6,852 nucleotides of DNA from an uncultured Rickettsiales bacterium (GTDB lineage Bacteria > Pseudomonadota > Alphaproteobacteria > Rickettsiales > UBA1997), in contig CALBSF010000197.1 in NCBI GenBank assembly GCA_937927795.1, positions 1-6,852 of the forward strand, written 5' to 3'. The stretch's first letter is position 1; the number at the start of each line of letters is the position of its first letter. Both the position numbers and the translations under genes were made by a program. The notes beneath the pieces are model-generated. The model was not told the DNA's origin and did not search any database. It was given only the letters and a program-made list of their open reading frames with translations. Below, one piece after another: positions 5,865 through 6,852 of this stretch.

Positions 5865-6799
5865 TGAAAAAATCAAAAATCTCAGCATTTTCTTTAATTG
5901 AATTATCGATCGTAATTTTAGTAATCGGCCTTCTAATAGCTGGAGTTGCAACTGGCTCAAAATTAATCAGAGATTCAAGATTAAAAACCGCAAGAGCGTT
6001 CTCACAATCTTCAGTTGTAAGTGGATTGGATGGCTTGGTTTTTTGGCTTGATGCTACCGCAGAAAATACCATAACCAATAGCAGCAACTCTTATAAAATA
6101 AGCGACCAAGACCGAATTAAAACCATTAAGAGCAATCATCAAGGATCAAAAAATGTTGTATTTAGCGAAGCTTCTTCGAACGCTGGTCCGAAATATATTT
6201 TAAAAGGTCCAAATCAACTTCCAACCATGTATTTTAATGGCGCTATCAACACCTTAAGCGGCGATTGTCTAAAAATCCCTTTTTCTAATTACTTAGACCC
6301 AAGGCAATTTACTATGTTTATAGTTTTTCAAGGATTAGAAAGTCAAACTGGAGGGGGTGGAACTTTATATAGCAATAATATAGGATCTTCTACAGATACC
6401 GGCTTTTACGTTTCTTATATGGCATCAGGAGGGAGATGGATGAGTTTATATTTTGGCTCCATAGAACCTCTTGGTTTATTAAATATAAGCAGTAAATCAC
6501 GACGCCCTTTATTATTTTCAATGTATAGCGCTAATACCCCTAATAGAAGCGGTCCAGCATCTAATGTTTTTATAAATAGTATCAACTCTTATATGGAATC
6601 AGAAACCCCTTATTTAGCAAATTCTGGTGGAGGGTCTGGAATAATCAGCCTCGGCTGCAACATATCAGCCTCATCATTTACAGTCGATTATTTTAACGGA
6701 TATATTTCAGAGGTAATATTACTTGATAGAGCGCTCAGTGACGAAGATAGAAAAGAAGTTGAGGTTTACTTAATGAAAAAATATAACATTAAAAAATAA
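5864..6799 (+). CDS. Type IV prepilin-like protein with a LamG/concanavalin A-like jellyroll head (paralogue 2)
   Basis: This 311-residue protein repeats the architecture of its upstream neighbour. It has a short leader with predicted cleavage Ala8|Phe9, Glu13 (mature position 5), a hydrophobic helix AFSLIELSIVILVIGLLIAG (8-27), LKTARAFSQSS (40-50), then GLVFWLDATAEN (57-68) opening a jellyroll domain with QLPTMYFNG (118-126), FTMFIVF (149-155), NVFINSINSY (234-243) and a closing block NGYISEVILLDRAL...YLMKKYNIK (278-310). By hand alignment the first 78 residues are 45/78 identical to paralogue 1 without gaps. The head then diverges in loops and length, keeping the core strands. Unlike paralogue 1 it has two cysteines, Cys135 and Cys265, which could form a disulfide once exported. 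The ATG at 5864 shares its A with the previous stop, pointing to translational coupling; no strong Shine-Dalgarno is seen. It is probably a co-assembled minor pilin or pseudopilin with a binding head. The ligand and the machine used are unknown. Confidence 0.85.
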   Translation: MKKSKISAFSLIELSIVILVIGLLIAGVATGSKLIRDSRLKTARAFSQSSVVSGLDGLVFWLDATAENTITNSSNSYKISDQDRIKTIKSNHQGSKNVVFSEASSNAGPKYILKGPNQLPTMYFNGAINTLSGDCLKIPFSNYLDPRQFTMFIVFQGLESQTGGGGTLYSNNIGSSTDTGFYVSYMASGGRWMSLYFGSIEPLGLLNISSKSRRPLLFSMYSANTPNRSGPASNVFINSINSYMESETPYLANSGGGSGIISLGCNISASSFTVDYFNGYISEVILLDRALSDEDRKEVEVYLMKKYNIKK

Positions 6800-6802
6800 C
6801 GA

Positions 6803-6830
6803 TTGACACTTTTTAACAAAAAGATTTTAT
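6803..6830 (+). promoter_or_regulatory. Possible promoter for a gene beyond the right edge
   Basis: A consensus -35 hexamer TTGACA (6803-6808) begins 4 nt after the stop of the second prepilin gene. With 16 nt spacing the -10 would be TTTTAT (6825-6830), 4 of 6 to consensus; TATCTT (6828-6833) is the other option at 19 nt. The gene it would serve lies outside the window, so this rests on the -35 alone. Confidence 0.25.
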
Positions 6831-6835
6831 CTTTT
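6809..6835 (+). terminator. Weak A/T-rich hairpins after the prepilin pair
   Basis: Two mutually exclusive small stems share the central AAAAAG. One is CTTTTT (6809-6814) with AAAAAG (6818-6823), followed by a T-rich tract. The other is AAAAGAT (6819-6825) with ATCTTTT (6829-6835). Each has 6 or 7 pairs and only one G-C pair, so they are weak. They are the only terminator-like structure after the two-gene unit. Confidence 0.25.
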
Positions 6836-6852
6836 GAATTTGCTTAAAAAAC

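Noticed and set aside
5192..6087. Two minus-strand open frames (5192-5563 and 5647-6087) antisense to the prepilin genes
   Set aside because: Both are antisense to well-supported paralogous genes, one crosses the junction between them, and neither translation resembles a known family.

Overview
The window is AT-rich (roughly one third G+C by eye) and gene-dense. It carries five complete protein-coding genes, two on the left and centre of the minus strand and three on the plus strand, and no RNA gene that I can see. An alphaproteobacterium of the Rickettsiales/Holosporales kind (host-associated, AT-rich) is my best guess. The support is indirect: base composition, a clpB promoter fitting the alphaproteobacterial heat-shock pattern CTTG-N17-(C)YTATNT, a palindromic dispersed repeat of the 'GTCATTGCGAGCGAAGCG' type, and prepilin/LamG-like fusions. 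Nothing here fixes the taxon.

Left region (1-2021): a remnant resembling a dispersed repeat lies at the extreme left. It is followed by a class I glutamine amidotransferase subunit of the TrpG/PabA family (82-657, +), which feeds ammonia to chorismate for anthranilate or aminodeoxychorismate. This gene runs tail to tail into a PutP-like sodium:solute symporter (615-2021, -), and the two coding sequences overlap by 43 bp on opposite strands.

Centre (2022-4827): the 229-bp gap upstream of the symporter holds a tandem 19-bp repeat and a perfect 32-bp inverted repeat with a 15-nt loop. It is followed by a full-length, apparently fully functional ClpB disaggregase gene (2251-4827, -).

Right region (4828-6852): a compact 77-bp divergent spacer carries a good sigma-32-type promoter for clpB and the ribosome binding site of the first of two tandem genes on the plus strand. 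These two genes (4905-5864 and 5864-6799) are paralogues joined by a 1-nt stop/start overlap. Each encodes a type IV prepilin N-terminus (short leader, Ala|Phe cleavage site, Glu at mature position 5, hydrophobic helix) fused directly to a concanavalin A/LamG-like jellyroll of about 250 residues. They are the most interesting part of the window: a probable pair of surface or pseudopilus-tip proteins with a large beta-sandwich head, perhaps for adhesion. The pilus assembly machinery, including the prepilin peptidase, is not in the window. The five genes do not form one pathway; only the pilin pair looks like a functional unit.
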